From: Ochlerotatus camptorhynchus
Taxonomy: Eukaryota; Arthropoda; Insecta; Diptera; Culicidae
Assembly: GCF_037179485.1 (NCBI RefSeq)
Contig: NW_027040691.1
Span: forward strand, 5,001-69,000
Reading direction: 5' to 3'
DNA length: 64,000 nt
Part shown: positions 11,002 through 24,165 of the stretch, in pieces
How positions within the stretch are numbered: the stretch's first letter is position 1
Layout of the letters: every line of letters starts with the position of its first letter
Notes under the pieces: generated by a model
Database searches by the model: none
What the model saw: only the letters and a program-made list of their open reading frames with translations
What the model was told of the DNA's origin: nothing
Translations under genes and position numbers: made by a program

Positions 11002-11765
11002 TAGACTGATGCAAAATTTGAAATTTTCGCTCCACAGTGCTTAAACAGTTCTAAATTGGGTACTGCTTAGCCTTCCAAAATTTGAACTACTTTAGTAAGA
11101 AACTGACTTGGCACAAACCATTTCAAGTTTATATGGAAATTACTATGGGAAAACTTATGTTTTTGTTCATATCTATCTAACAATTCACCACATCACTATG
11201 CTTTTAAAAATCATAGTAGAAAATTTTCTCAGCTACAACTTTGGTGAAAATCACTTTTCAATCAAAAGTAAGGAACAAAAGTTATTAATGATGCATGTCA
11301 CTGATGTCTTATAATTATGCTCATTCAACTGTTCAGCAGGCAACATTGGTGTTTCTGGTGCGAAGAATAGAGCACAAATATCATGGCTACTATGTCACAC
11401 TGCAGAATACAGTGTTGCCCACAGAACAGCTGCTAGATCATGCCATAAGATTATCAATCTCTTAAACAATTAATAACATTTTAATTTGACATTTGACTGA
11501 AAAACGATGTTCAGCAAAGTTGTAGCTTAGAAAATTTTCCGTAAGAATAGCTATAGAAATTTTCGAAAAAGCAATATGGAAAATTGGTAGAAGACAATGA
11601 ACAAAAAGTTTGGTTTTCCCATAGTAATTTCCATATAAACTTCAAATGGTTTGTGCCAAGTCAGTTTCTTACCAAATGAGTTTAACTTTTGGGAGGCTAA
11701 TCAGGACCTGATTTGAAACCGTTTGAGCACTGTGGAGCTAAAATTTCAAAATTTGCATCAGTCTA
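11002..11765. mobile_element. Mutator-like fold-back element, copy 1
   Basis: Long imperfect terminal inverted repeats of about 150-180 bases start TAGACTGATGCAAAATTTGA on the left and TAGACTGATGCAAATTTTGA on the reverse-complemented right. Nine-base flanks are ATGCAGTGG (10993-11001) and ATGCAGGGG (11766-11774), with one mismatch. Long TIRs plus a 9-bp duplication fit the Mutator/MULE class. The interior has no transposase, so it is non-autonomous. A related, heavily split copy lies at 27830-29965. Confidence 0.75.
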
Positions 11766-11788
11766 ATGCAGGGGTGAGTGAAATAGCT

Positions 11789-12275
11789 TGGGACTGCTTG
11801 GGACCGTTGTTCTGGTACTGAGTGAGCCAAAAATAATAATGATTTTCTTCGGGACCCAGTGGCCTTAGAGTTACCTCTATGGTATAACACAATCAATTCA
11901 AATTAAAAGATCAGTTAATGCTCATAAAAAAAATCAGTGGAACTCTATGAAAGATCTGTGAAAGCTCAGTGAAAGCACAGAGAAAGATCTCTGAGAGATC
12001 AGTATAAGCAACAATCAATACGAAACTATCGATCCTATCCCAAGCAAATCGATTAACGTACCCCGTTCTAGTCGAAATTCTAGTACTACACAATGTTTGT
12101 TTTGATTCGCTATGAAAGTTTGACAGACACAATGAGGGGTTCGTGGATTTTCTTATGTTTCGAGGGGTGCTCGATTAGCTTGGGACCGAAGATAGTACCA
12201 GAGCTGAGCCAATAAGTTGAGCACGTTTCTTCGGGACCTACTAGTCTTAGAGCTATCTCTATGGTATAAGCACTG
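11789..12275. repeat. Dispersed repeat R-b as a direct duplicate, with repeat R-a between
   Basis: A block of about 100 bases at 11789-11890 (GCTTGGGACCG, TTCTTCGGGACC, TTAGAG, ATCTCTATGGTATAA-type words) is repeated in the same orientation at 12176-12275. Between them is array sequence and the second copy of repeat R-a (12001-12145). It is noncoding. Confidence 0.7.
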
Positions 12276-12864
12276 TGGATGCTCAAGTCAATGCTGTTTT
12301 AAATCTCAACAAAAGTTCAATCAAAGCTCATCAATAGCTTAGTATAAGTTCAGATGAAGCTCATAAAAAATCTGAAATAATCTCAGCAAAAGCATAGCAA
12401 GGGTTCAATAAAAATTTAGAAAAATATCAGTGAAAGCTCATAAATATCTTAGTGAAAGTTTAATAGGAGCTCAGTGAAATATCAATAAAAATAATGTAAA
12501 TGTTTAAAAAAGCTTTGTAAAAGCTTAATAAAACCTCAGTAAAAGCTCAGTAAAAGCTCAGTAAAAGCTCATTAAAAATTAAGAAAAAGTTTAATTCACA
12601 CTCAATAAAATTTCAGGAAAAAATATCAGGCTAAGCTCAGTAAAAGCATAGTGAAAGGCCAATTAAAGTTCAGTAAAAGCTTTGTAAAACACATTAAAAG
12701 CCATTCAAATTTCAGTAAAAGCTCATTGAAATCCATAAGAACTCCGTTGATCACAGTAAAAGCCAATCAAAATTTATTAAAATCTCATTAACAAAAAACT
12801 CAGTGAAAGCTCAGTAAATCGCTGCAAAAGCCCATTAAAAGCTCAGTAAAAGCTCTATAACATC
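11930..12864. repeat. Degenerate 11-bp minisatellite (AAAAGCTCAGT), block 2
   Basis: The best-preserved run is near 12530-12575, where three successive AAAAGCTCAGT units are intact. Elsewhere units vary (AAAGCTCATT, AAAGTTCAGT, AAATTTCAGT). The block includes copies of the dispersed repeats and stops at the BEL/Pao element edge near 12865. Confidence 0.8.
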
Positions 12865-13020
12865 TGTGTCGATAGCACAAAGACGAGCAGCAGGTGATGC
12901 AGCAGTTCACGGATGCAGGTAAGTCGGGTTTCCCTTGGTTTTCTTTTCAGGTGCCGGTTCCAGATGCAGGTAAGTCCATTAAGCATTCACTAACACTTCT
13001 TCTTCTTCTCAAATTACTAA

Positions 13021-15905
13021 CTACCATTTGATCCCGTTTTTCGTGCATTCTTCGGCGACTGCAGCTTTGTGATCCTGGCTGCGAAGTAAGCGACGTAGTT
13101 CGTTGGCAGCTCCTACGAAATTTCGTCCATTGTCGCTGTAGATTTCGGTACAGAGACCTCGCCGGGAGACGAATCGTCGCAAGGCTTGAATGAACTTGGC
13201 TGTGCTCAAATCCGCCACCAGTTCTAGATGCACGGCTTTTGTACAGAGACACACGAAAACTGCCACATATGCCTTTCTCGGTGCTGCTCGTCGATGATGC
13301 GGTTGGATTTGAATGAGCCCCCAGTAGTCGATGCCGGTTACGGTGAACGGTCGGGTTGCAGTGACACGAGCAGTAGGTAACTTTGCCATAAATTGCTCTA
13401 TCATTTTAGGACGGTTCCGGAAGCAAACGACGCAGCTATGGACTATCCGCTTGACGAGATCCCTAGCCCCTATGATCCAATACCGGAGACCAGGAAGCGT
13501 GCGAAGAAGTTGTGGCGCTGCGTGAAGATGTCGAAGATGAAAGGATCTAACCAGTAGCGATGAGAATGCGTGTGATGATGGTAGGATGACGGTATGCTTA
13601 TTGTCGAACGAAAGTTGCGAGTTGCTAAGTCGTCCGCCGATTCGAAGAACTTGATTGTTGTCGAGAAAAGGATGAAACCATCGAAGACGAGATTTAGCTG
13701 GTACAGGTTGTCGTTGTAGTAGTTGTCGTTCGCTGCCAAAACATTGTTGCTGCACTAGCTTGATTAGCGTCGATTCCACCTTGATGAGATCCTCCGTGGT
13801 GAGAAAGGTACCTGCTTGACACTGAGTGGTTTTAAGCCGACAGTTTTGCAGAAACCGAAGACAGTATGCCGTAATCCGTAGCATGCGTGCGTAGTTGGAG
13901 AACTTTCCGACGTGGTCATCGATGAATGACGACTTCTTGGTTTCTCGCAGAGCTTCTTCGGGTTGATTAGGGTTAGATTTGGTTGCTATTGGCCATACGG
14001 CAAGTTCACGTTGTAGCCAGTCGGGACCGTTCCACCAGAGACTGCTTTCGATGAGATTTTCTGCTGTCGTTCCCCTAGAGATGAGATCCGCTGGGTTCTG
14101 TATTCCGGCGACGTGATCCCACGAGCAGTTTTCGGTAGCAAGCTGGATTTTGGATACACGGTTCGCCACGAATGTTGTCCATGTAGAGGGAGAAGATTTC
14201 AGCCAGCAGAGGACTACAGTGGAATCGACCCAGAAAAATGTGTCCGCTGTCAGTTGAAGAGATTTCATTACCTTCTCGTAGAGTTGAGCACCAACGAGTG
14301 CACCGCACAGTTCGAGTCGCGGAATGCTCTGCTTCTTGAGAGGGGCGACCTTTGATTTGGAGGCCAGGAGCGCTACTTTGACGCAACCATTAGCGTTCGT
14401 TGATCGAATGTAGACACACGCACCGTATGCGTGATCGGAGGCGTCGGTGAAGATGTGGAACTGCAGTGACGTTGGTGACGGAAATAGAACGCAACGCTGC
14501 ACACGTAGTTCGTGGAGGCAAGGAAGTTGCGCCTGGTACGATTCCCAACGAGTTTTGAAAGCTGATGGCAGTTCTTTATCCCAGCTCCATGCCTTTCCTT
14601 CATCGTCCACAAGTGTCCAAATGGCCTGCATGAAGATTTTCGCTAAGGTTACGACCGGTCCAACTAGTCCTAGTGGGTCGAATAAGCGTGCTATATGCGA
14701 GAGTGCGACACGTTTCGTCAGAGCTTCGGTAGTGGAAGTCGGAGGAAGTTGAGTCTTGTAGCGAAGAACGTCGGTGGCTGGCTCCCAGTGCAGCCCTAGT
14801 GTTTTGATGCATTGATCCCTGTCGAGGTCAACTGATGACTTGAGAGCCCTGTTCTCGGTCGGGACGTCTTCTACAACCGCTGGTTCGTTTGATGCCCATT
14901 TTTGTAGTTCGAAACCTTCTCTTTTGAGAAGAGATTCTAGCTGCTTTCGTAGAGCGATTGCTTCTTCTACCGTGTTTGCTCCGGAAAACAGGTCGTCGAC
15001 GTAGAAGTCCTTACGAAGAACGTTGGCAGCTTCGGGGAAGTCGGTTTGCTCGTCATGAGCCAGTTGCTGCAGCACTCGTGTAGCAAGAAACGGAGCGCTG
15101 GCGGTACCGTAAGTAACGCTTTTTAGCTCGTATTTTTGTAGAGGGGCTTCTGATGATGGACTCCATACGATATGCTGCAGGTTGTTGCTTCGTTGGTCCG
15201 TCAGAATCTGCTGATACATTTGTTTGACATCGGCGTTGAGCAGGACCGGGTGGATTCTGGATCGCATAGTCAGCGATCGGAGGTCTTCCTGTACAATGGG
15301 TCCGATCATGAGTGCGTCATTCAAGGATGGTCCATTCGGTGTACGGCACGACCCGTCGAAGACCACGCGTACCTTCGTGGTGATGCTGTCCTCTCGTACT
15401 ACGGCATGATGGGGAAGATGGTAAGAAGGATATTGCGCTTGCTGGTAATCCTGCACAAGTTCCATGTGACCTAGCTGCTGGTACTCGTCCATGAAATATT
15501 GGTACTGTTTGCCGAGTTCATCGTTTCGAGCTAGCTGACCTTGCAGGAGACGAAAGCGACGAATAGCAGTGCGACGATTGTCGCCGAGGTTAGAGAGGAT
15601 GTCTTCCTTCAGAGGCAGAGAAACGATGTAACGACCTTCGGGAGTTCGAGAGACCGTTCGACAAAAGTGCTCTTCACACGCCGTTTCCTCCACCGAGTAG
15701 TTAGGGCTTGAGCTGTCTTCTTCGATTGACCAGAATTTCTCCATAAGGGTGTTCAAATCGGCAACGGCAGTGACGTTGGCAACGATCGAAGTGGTTGAAG
15801 GACACTGGGTGTTCTTCCCAGAGACAACCCAGCCGAAGACGGAATTGATGAGCGTTGGCAGGCCAGGACCAAGTTGGATTCTACCCGAGACTTTGAACAA
15901 TTCAA
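13021..15905 (-). pseudogene. BEL/Pao pol (RT, RNase H, integrase), C-terminally truncated
   Basis: A 959-residue open reading. RT lies in the first half, with VRVVFDGSCRTPNGPSLND, LNADVKQMYQQI and the catalytic FYVDDLFSG. RNase H follows (IFTDASDHAYGA, IPRLELCGALVGA, FFWVDSTVVLCWL). The integrase has a zinc-binding H-H-C-C region (HLRHLHAAPQLL, CVVCFRN) and catalytic segments GIDYWG and EIYSDNGRNFVGA. The frame ends at TKNGIKW, so the segment with the third catalytic acidic residue and the C-terminal domain is missing and replaced by the purine tract. RT is open throughout, but the integrase is incomplete and the 5' link to protease is broken. Confidence 0.85.
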
Positions 15906-16390
15906 TCGATTGGGCTGGTTCGGTAGAAAGCAGGATCAGCTAGTTGAATGCCAGGCGGAATCTCCCAAGATGACGTGTTGACTGCAGCTGAGGGCAAATC
16001 GATTACGACCTTCGGCAGCACGAGAAGTTCAACGGTGGTGGCATAGTTACAGACACGAGAGTGGATTTTCGAGAGGAACTTGAAGCGCGATTCCGTTGAA
16101 GACTGTCCTATTCCGGCGATAGGAAGGTGGATCCGCTTACGCTGGACCTTGACAAGTTGCGAAAACGTTTCTGTGGCGAAGCAACATTCACTGCCTGAGT
16201 CTAGCAGCGCTCTAGCAGCATGTTCCGTCCCATTATCGTCGACTACGATGACTGCAGCGGTGGCGAGAAGTACGCTTTTGCGTCCGCGTCCAGCGGAAGC
16301 GTAGCTGGCATGCTCGTTGAGGGTTGCTGATACCGAAGCGGATGGTTGTTCGGTTGATTGTTGGCTTGAATTCTCCTTCGGTTGAGGCGA
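15906..16390 (-). pseudogene. BEL/Pao protease region
   Basis: Downstream of the gag stop in the same frame, a retropepsin-like segment contains the catalytic ALLDSGSECCF motif (about 16190-16222), followed by the IAGIG and EIPPGIQLADP blocks. The frame breaks at about 15905, where the sequence passes abruptly into the pol frame. This is a small deletion plus frameshift relative to family members. The protease would cleave the polyprotein. In this copy it is disconnected from pol. Confidence 0.65.
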
Positions 16391-17296
16391 TTAGAAGACC
16401 TTCGAGCTAGTTGCAGCAGAACCTTGGCAAAGTTGAGTGTGATGGTGACCTCTGCATTTACGGCAAGTACTTGATGATGGACATTCCTTAGCCTTATGCC
16501 CCTTACGCAGACAGTTACGGCACAATTGGTGGCGACGAACTTCCTTTTCCTTCTCATCGACATTCATTCTGGAAAATACACCGCATTGGTTGGTTGGACT
16601 TGCTCCGTGACTGGCAACCACTCGTTGAACCGGTTTCTTGGAGAAGTTGATCGGTGACGGAGTCTCGGTGGTCTTTCCGATGGTTTGCAGAACCGAAACT
16701 CGGCGTTGAATGATGGTCGTCAGATTCTGGAACGATACGGCGTTGAGTGTCGATGCGTGTTCTTCCCAATCCCTCCGGGTAGTGGGATCTAAACGGGTGC
16801 TCAACATGCGGATCAGCAGAATGTCCCAGTATTCCGTTTGCTCCCCGAGCTGATGAAGGACTTTCACGTTAGCTTCGAACCTTTCGACCAGCGAGTGAAG
16901 CTCAGAAGCGGATTCCTTTCTGACGGATGGAAATTCGAAAAGCGGGTCGACGTATGACTGCTTTAGGCGTACGGGGTTCTGGTAGTGGTCCAATAGTAGA
17001 TTCCAGGCCACCTGGTAGTTGTTGGCGCTAAGGGCAATAGTTTGCACGAGCTTCAAAGCATCCCCAGAGAGTGACGAGCGAAGGTAGTAGAATTTCTGGA
17101 TGTTCGACAGTTCTTGCGACGAGTGTACCAACGAAACGAAAAGGTCGTGGAAGTTTATCCATTGGTCGAGATTTCTGGCGAAAACTGGCAGTTTTATGTC
17201 GGGCACCCTTACATGCGACGACAGAGGGCTTTGCGTAGTAGAAGAAGAAGATGAAGAAATGCGTGGCGTAGGTTCATTTTTATTTACAGCCAGCAA
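16391..17296 (-). pseudogene. BEL/Pao gag, N-terminus unclear
   Basis: About 301 residues with the BEL-type gag core (LPVFARNLDQWINFHDLF and ALKLVQTIALSANNYQVAW), a long helical region, and two C-terminal zinc knuckles (CRNCLRKGHKAKEC, CRKCRGHHHTQLC). In the element it would form the particle and bind RNA. The frame opens without a good ATG, so the true start may lie upstream or be lost. A TAA at 16391-16393 separates it from the protease frame, which is the same frame. Confidence 0.75.
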
Positions 17297-17483
17297 GAAC
17301 CCTTTGACCCTGAAGTACGATGGTGAGGTAAGGTGATTGGAAAGCTAATTACCTGATCTAAGGCAAAGCTATGCCTTGTGTAAATTTCCAATCGACGCGA
17401 AGCTAACACTTCTTCTTCTTCTCAAATTATTACCTACTTTATTTAATTGTACTTAATTCACCATAAATTCATTCAATAGAACT

Positions 17484-20277
<2,794 letters not shown>

Positions 20278-20544
20278 GCTCCCATACAAATGAAACAGAA
20301 ATTTCTGCACAACTCGAGAACTAATCAAGCAAATGGAACCAAATTAGGCATGTGGGGGTGAGTGTGGGGGTATAAGGAGATAATCATAGGGGGTAGCCCC
20401 TTAGATAATAGGGGGGGGGGGGGGGGCTACGTACAATATAGCATGCTTTTTTTTAAATCGGCGTATAAACTCAAGCTAATATTGAATCCCGAGCAAGACC
20501 GGGCACACTCAGCTAGCATAATATATAATGTTGATGCACGAACA
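20278..20544. other. Flank of the TCTG array, with a G-run
   Basis: Noncoding. It holds GGCTCCCATACAAATGAAAC next to the array and a run of about 17 G at 20411-20427 followed by CTACGTA. No gene seen. Confidence 0.5.
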
Positions 20545-20740
20545 GTCAGTAAAAGCTCAGTGAAAGCTCAGTAAATGTTATGCAAAAGTTCAATAAAAGT
20601 TAAGGCTCTGTGAAAGCTCAGTAAAAGCTCACAGAAAGCTCTATAATAGCTCATAGAAAGCTCAGTAAAAGCTCACAGAAAGCTCTGTAATAGCTCATAG
20701 AAAGCTTACTGAAAGCTGAGTAGAAGTAAGTACAGTAAAA
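20545..20740. repeat. Degenerate 11-bp minisatellite (AAAAGCTCAGT), block 3
   Basis: Clear units include GTAAAAGCTCAGTGAAAGCTC, plus a higher-order pattern of GCTCACAGAAAGCTCT(G/A)TAATAGCTCATAGAAAG repeated at about 20625 and 20675. It runs directly into the homogeneous array. Confidence 0.8.
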
Positions 20741-21290
20741 GTAAAGTAAAAGTTAAGTAAAAGTAAAGTAAAAGTAAAGTAAAAGTAAAGTAAAAGTAAA
20801 GTAAAAGTAAAGTAAAAGTAAAGTAAAAGTAAAGTAAAAGTAAAGTAAAAGTAAAGTAAAAGTAAAGTAAAAGTAAAGTAAAAGTAAAGTAAAAGTAAAG
20901 TAAAAGTAAAGTAAAAGTAAAGTAAAAGTAAAGTAAAAGTAAAGTAAAAGTAAAGTAAAAGTAAAGTAAAAGTAAAGTAAAAGTAAAGTAAAAGTAAAGT
21001 AAAAGTAAAGTAAAAGTAAAGTAAAAGTAAAGTAAAAGTAAAGTAAAAGTAAAGTAAAAGTAAAGTAAAAGTAAAGTAAAAGTAAAGTAAAAGTAAAGTA
21101 AAAGTAAAGTAAAAGTAAAGTAAAAGTAAAGTAAAAGTAAAGTAAAAGTAAAGTAAAAGTAAAGTAAAAGTAAAGTAAAAGTAAAGTAAAAGTAAAGTAA
21201 AAGTAAAGTAAAAGTAAAGTAAAAGTAAAGTAAAAGTAAAGTAAAAGTAAAATAAAAGTAAAGTCAAAGTAAAGTAAAATTGGATTGGTA
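20741..21290. repeat. Homogeneous 11-bp minisatellite (AAAAGTAAAGT)n
   Basis: About 45 nearly identical 11-bp units. The unit differs from the neighbouring AAAAGCTCAGT only at the central CTC to TAA, so it appears to be a recent expansion of one variant. The minus-strand open frame over it (LLLYFYFTFTL repeats) is a by-product. Confidence 0.95.
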
Positions 21291-23783
21291 AATGATCAGG
21301 CGTAAATCAACACAAAGTAACACCGTGTAACTGTATCAACTACCACCCATAATGGCCTCACCCTTCACCACCCCTTTTCTAATGAATGGGAGAGGATACA
21401 TCCGGTTAGTCCTGCAGTCTAATTAAAATACTGCCATCTCCTCTCTCTCTCACTTAGGACGACCGAGAAAAAACGCACCGTGCATAATGATTTCACCACC
21501 ACCATAGGACTGCGCCCGTTACTGGGCATTAGGGCAATGAAAGGAAACAACGACGTTCGGAATTATGTGCATGGTATTTGCTTTCCGATAAGATCAAGTA
21601 ACTTCCTTAGGTAGACAGAAGCATTCGCTTATGAAAAGTCATAAAATTTCCATTGTGGAAGTAAATTGTAGTTGTACCCATCCGATCTGAGCGCGATGGG
21701 AAATTGTATTGTCGCTATCCCATATCTCTTCTTCCTTTGCTTGTTTGGGACCATAATGATGTCTTTTCCAAGATTCAAGCGAGGACAAAAAACTGGTAGT
21801 GTGCGTGTCACCTAATCGCTGTTTACCATCTGAATCTCCTTCGAGTTGGGGATTTATGAGCTGCTACTCCGAAACAGCTACCTTTTTGTATAATATTCAA
21901 TTGAAGATGTTGAAGGAGGCTTGAATCCACGCGGAGCGTGTTATCTGATGGGAAATAAGATATGAGTTTTAGGTTAGAGGAGACAGGAGATGGATGCCAT
22001 TGAAGATGTCCTTATTTGCGAAGTATATAATTCTATTCAACAGTTTCAACATATTTTAAAATGATGGTCAATATTTTTATGGATTTTTTCTTCAAAACAA
22101 ACAATCTGTTTCCTGACCCACGCAAATTTTCCATGCACCCGCCACTCTTACTGAGAGAAATTTTCGATGATAACATTGAGTTGTCCGTTTGAGAGGTTCC
22201 CATAAAATTTGGGCAAACGACCTTATTCCACACCCACGCATTGATTGACACAAAGTACGACCCACCTAAGGCAAAAAAAAAGTTTTAACAGCCCTTAGCG
22301 TGATCGCTTATCACCTACTGCCGCACAAGGGGATGAAGAGACGAGATGACGGAAATCCCCGCCAATGTCGTCGTTTCCCATTATCGACAGACTCTGAACT
22401 CTGTGCCGAGGGTAGAGGTGACATTTTTCCTTCGATTATCCTTCTGCGCGATTCTTACGCTCCGCCATCACGTGCTGGAAAGAATTCGAGAATTGTATGT
22501 GCTATAAATCAAAATCCACCCGGCCAACGGTTTGAACAGAAGAGCGCAGATAAATTGATTAATGAAATTCGATCCCAACTTCTATCCTTGCTTTGCCGTG
22601 TGTTTTCTATCTTCAGTGAAGAGAACCTGGCAAAACTAAAAATCAATGAAAAGTGTCGATGGATGGTCATAAAATAAAAATCTCCACGCTTTTCGTCGCA
22701 TTTTATGATTGCCATTAGAGATCGAGCATCGTCGAGGTGGAAAGCGCCTGGATGTGACGGGAAGAATGCTTGCGATTTCCACTTGATTCATTCATTTCCA
22801 CTTGAACGTCGTGGATGGCGTCAGGTCGTCTATGTGAGGGGAGAAGGTTTGTTTGAATGAGGTTGGAAAATTTTGAATTCGCAGCATTTAACTTTCCAAT
22901 CAGTAATATTGATGTCTATATGCATAATTTCATTTCATCGCCAACCAAGCAATATCACACTTCATTCAAATATCCATACACAATCAGTAAAACCCCATAA
23001 AGCCTCCAAACCAATATAGCCAACCCACGCTATTGATGAATACTAGCACTAAACCGTTTAACACGGAATTGCCACCGCAGATTGCTCTACGAATGAAATG
23101 CACTCTTGCGCGCAGTTCTCCACAGGTAGGTATAGACCCATCATCGGTGACTCTGTGTGCGGTGCCATTGAACATCCCACTGCTGGCTGCAATGTTCCAT
23201 ATCCGTGCTTGCATGAGTGATCTCGCGAAATTGCTCTATACATGTACTGTACCTACACGACTAACCATCAATTGAAGCCAACTAGCGCAATGTTTCATTG
23301 TTGTTGCATGTTGTTTGATGTACATTAGTATTTAGCTCGGATCGGAATGTTGGCCACAACTTCCTGGTCAGAGGAATTGATGTGGATTTTGGCTCAGGCA
23401 TTCCGCGCTTTTGGTTGTACAAGCAACCAATGCTGGATTCAATGATGCGATATTTTGGGCGAAAATTTAATATTTTCTAAATTAATGCCAGTGAGAGACT
23501 GATTCTTATCATAAGATCGAAAGTGGAATGACGAACAGAACCGACGGCATATTTAAAAAGAATAGGAGTAAATACAACAATTAGGTTTCGATCAATGTCA
23601 CAGAGAGCAGATCCAGCCGTGAGAATATGTCGTCTCATTAATTCAACTATTGAGGAGCTACAGCCCACTAAGATTAATATAGCCTCTCTCTAGAATTGTT
23701 TCTACAATCACTATTTTCCTTACACATCAAAATTGTTCTCTAATGGCCTGATTGAGAAATTCGGAACCTAAATTTAGTCCGCC
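21291..23783. other. Unassigned noncoding sequence
   Basis: Mixed composition without recognisable coding or repeat structure. Small open frames (22300-22677 plus, 22509-22715 minus, 23033-23275 plus) have no motif and overlap on both strands. This may be unique intergenic or intronic DNA. Confidence 0.4.
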
Positions 23784-23865
23784 TAGGATTTTAAATTGGC
23801 TCACACTGAACTAGCCAATTGGTCCCAAGTACATCGATGAACGTACCCCATTATAGTCAAAATTC
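23784..23865. repeat. Dispersed repeat R-a, partial third copy
   Basis: TTTTAAATTGGCTCACACTG, TTGGTCCCAAGTACATCGAT and GAACGTACCCCATT match 6427-6500 with a few changes. It abuts a mariner relic. Confidence 0.65.
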
Positions 23866-24165
23866 CGAACAGGGCGATGAAGCTGAATCTAGTGGCCAGA
23901 ATACGCACCCAAAAGTTGTACGACCGGGTTCTTACGAAGTACAGCGGACGACGAAACCTACGTCAAGATGGACTTCAGACAAGTTCCCGGACAAAAGTTT
24001 TATCTGGCCACAGCACGGAGTGATGCCCCCAGAAAACTGATGATCTGGTAAGGAATTTGCAGGTGCGGACTCAAAACCAAGCTTTTCATCACCAAAAAAA
24101 ACATCACTGGACAGCCCTATGGGGTTGTACGCAATGGTGACGTAGAACTAAGTGGTCTTATATAA
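23866..24165 (+). pseudogene. ITmD37E-type mariner transposase relic, middle part
   Basis: Read across frames, the sequence encodes DDETYVKMDFRQVPGQKFYL, then RKLMIW, a stop, GICRCG and ITGQPY. These correspond to residues about 147-215 of the intact transposase at 49453-50463. Stops and frame changes make it dead. The C-terminal part appears to resume at 25425-25810 after about 1.26 kb of other sequence. Confidence 0.7.

Larger units (their letters stand above)
12865..17483 (-). mobile_element. BEL/Pao-type LTR retrotransposon, degenerate
   Basis: On the minus strand the order is gag (with CCHC knuckles), aspartic protease, RT, RNase H and integrase, which is the BEL/Pao arrangement. The integrase ends early at 13021. 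A purine tract GAGAAGAAGAAGAAG followed by TGTTAG occurs at both sides (about 12989-13009 and 17404-17424), as expected where a polypurine tract meets a 3' LTR. A possible short LTR of about 130 bases (12865-12994, TGT...ACA on the plus strand) lies beyond the left one. The two sides differ after TGTTAG, so intact paired LTRs are not shown and the edges are approximate. At 17484 the TCTG array begins. Confidence 0.75.

Noticed and set aside
12865..17483. Endogenous virus with an envelope gene
   Set aside because: Only gag, protease and pol of BEL/Pao type are seen. No envelope frame lies after integrase, which is truncated.
20695..21267. A 190-residue hydrophobic frame (LLLYFYFTF repeats) resembling a membrane protein
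   Set aside because: It follows the 11-bp minisatellite exactly (33-base period) and has no other sequence, so it is a repeat artefact.
22300..22677. Plus-strand frame of 125 residues
   Set aside because: No motif and no neighbouring exon-like signals that I can support.
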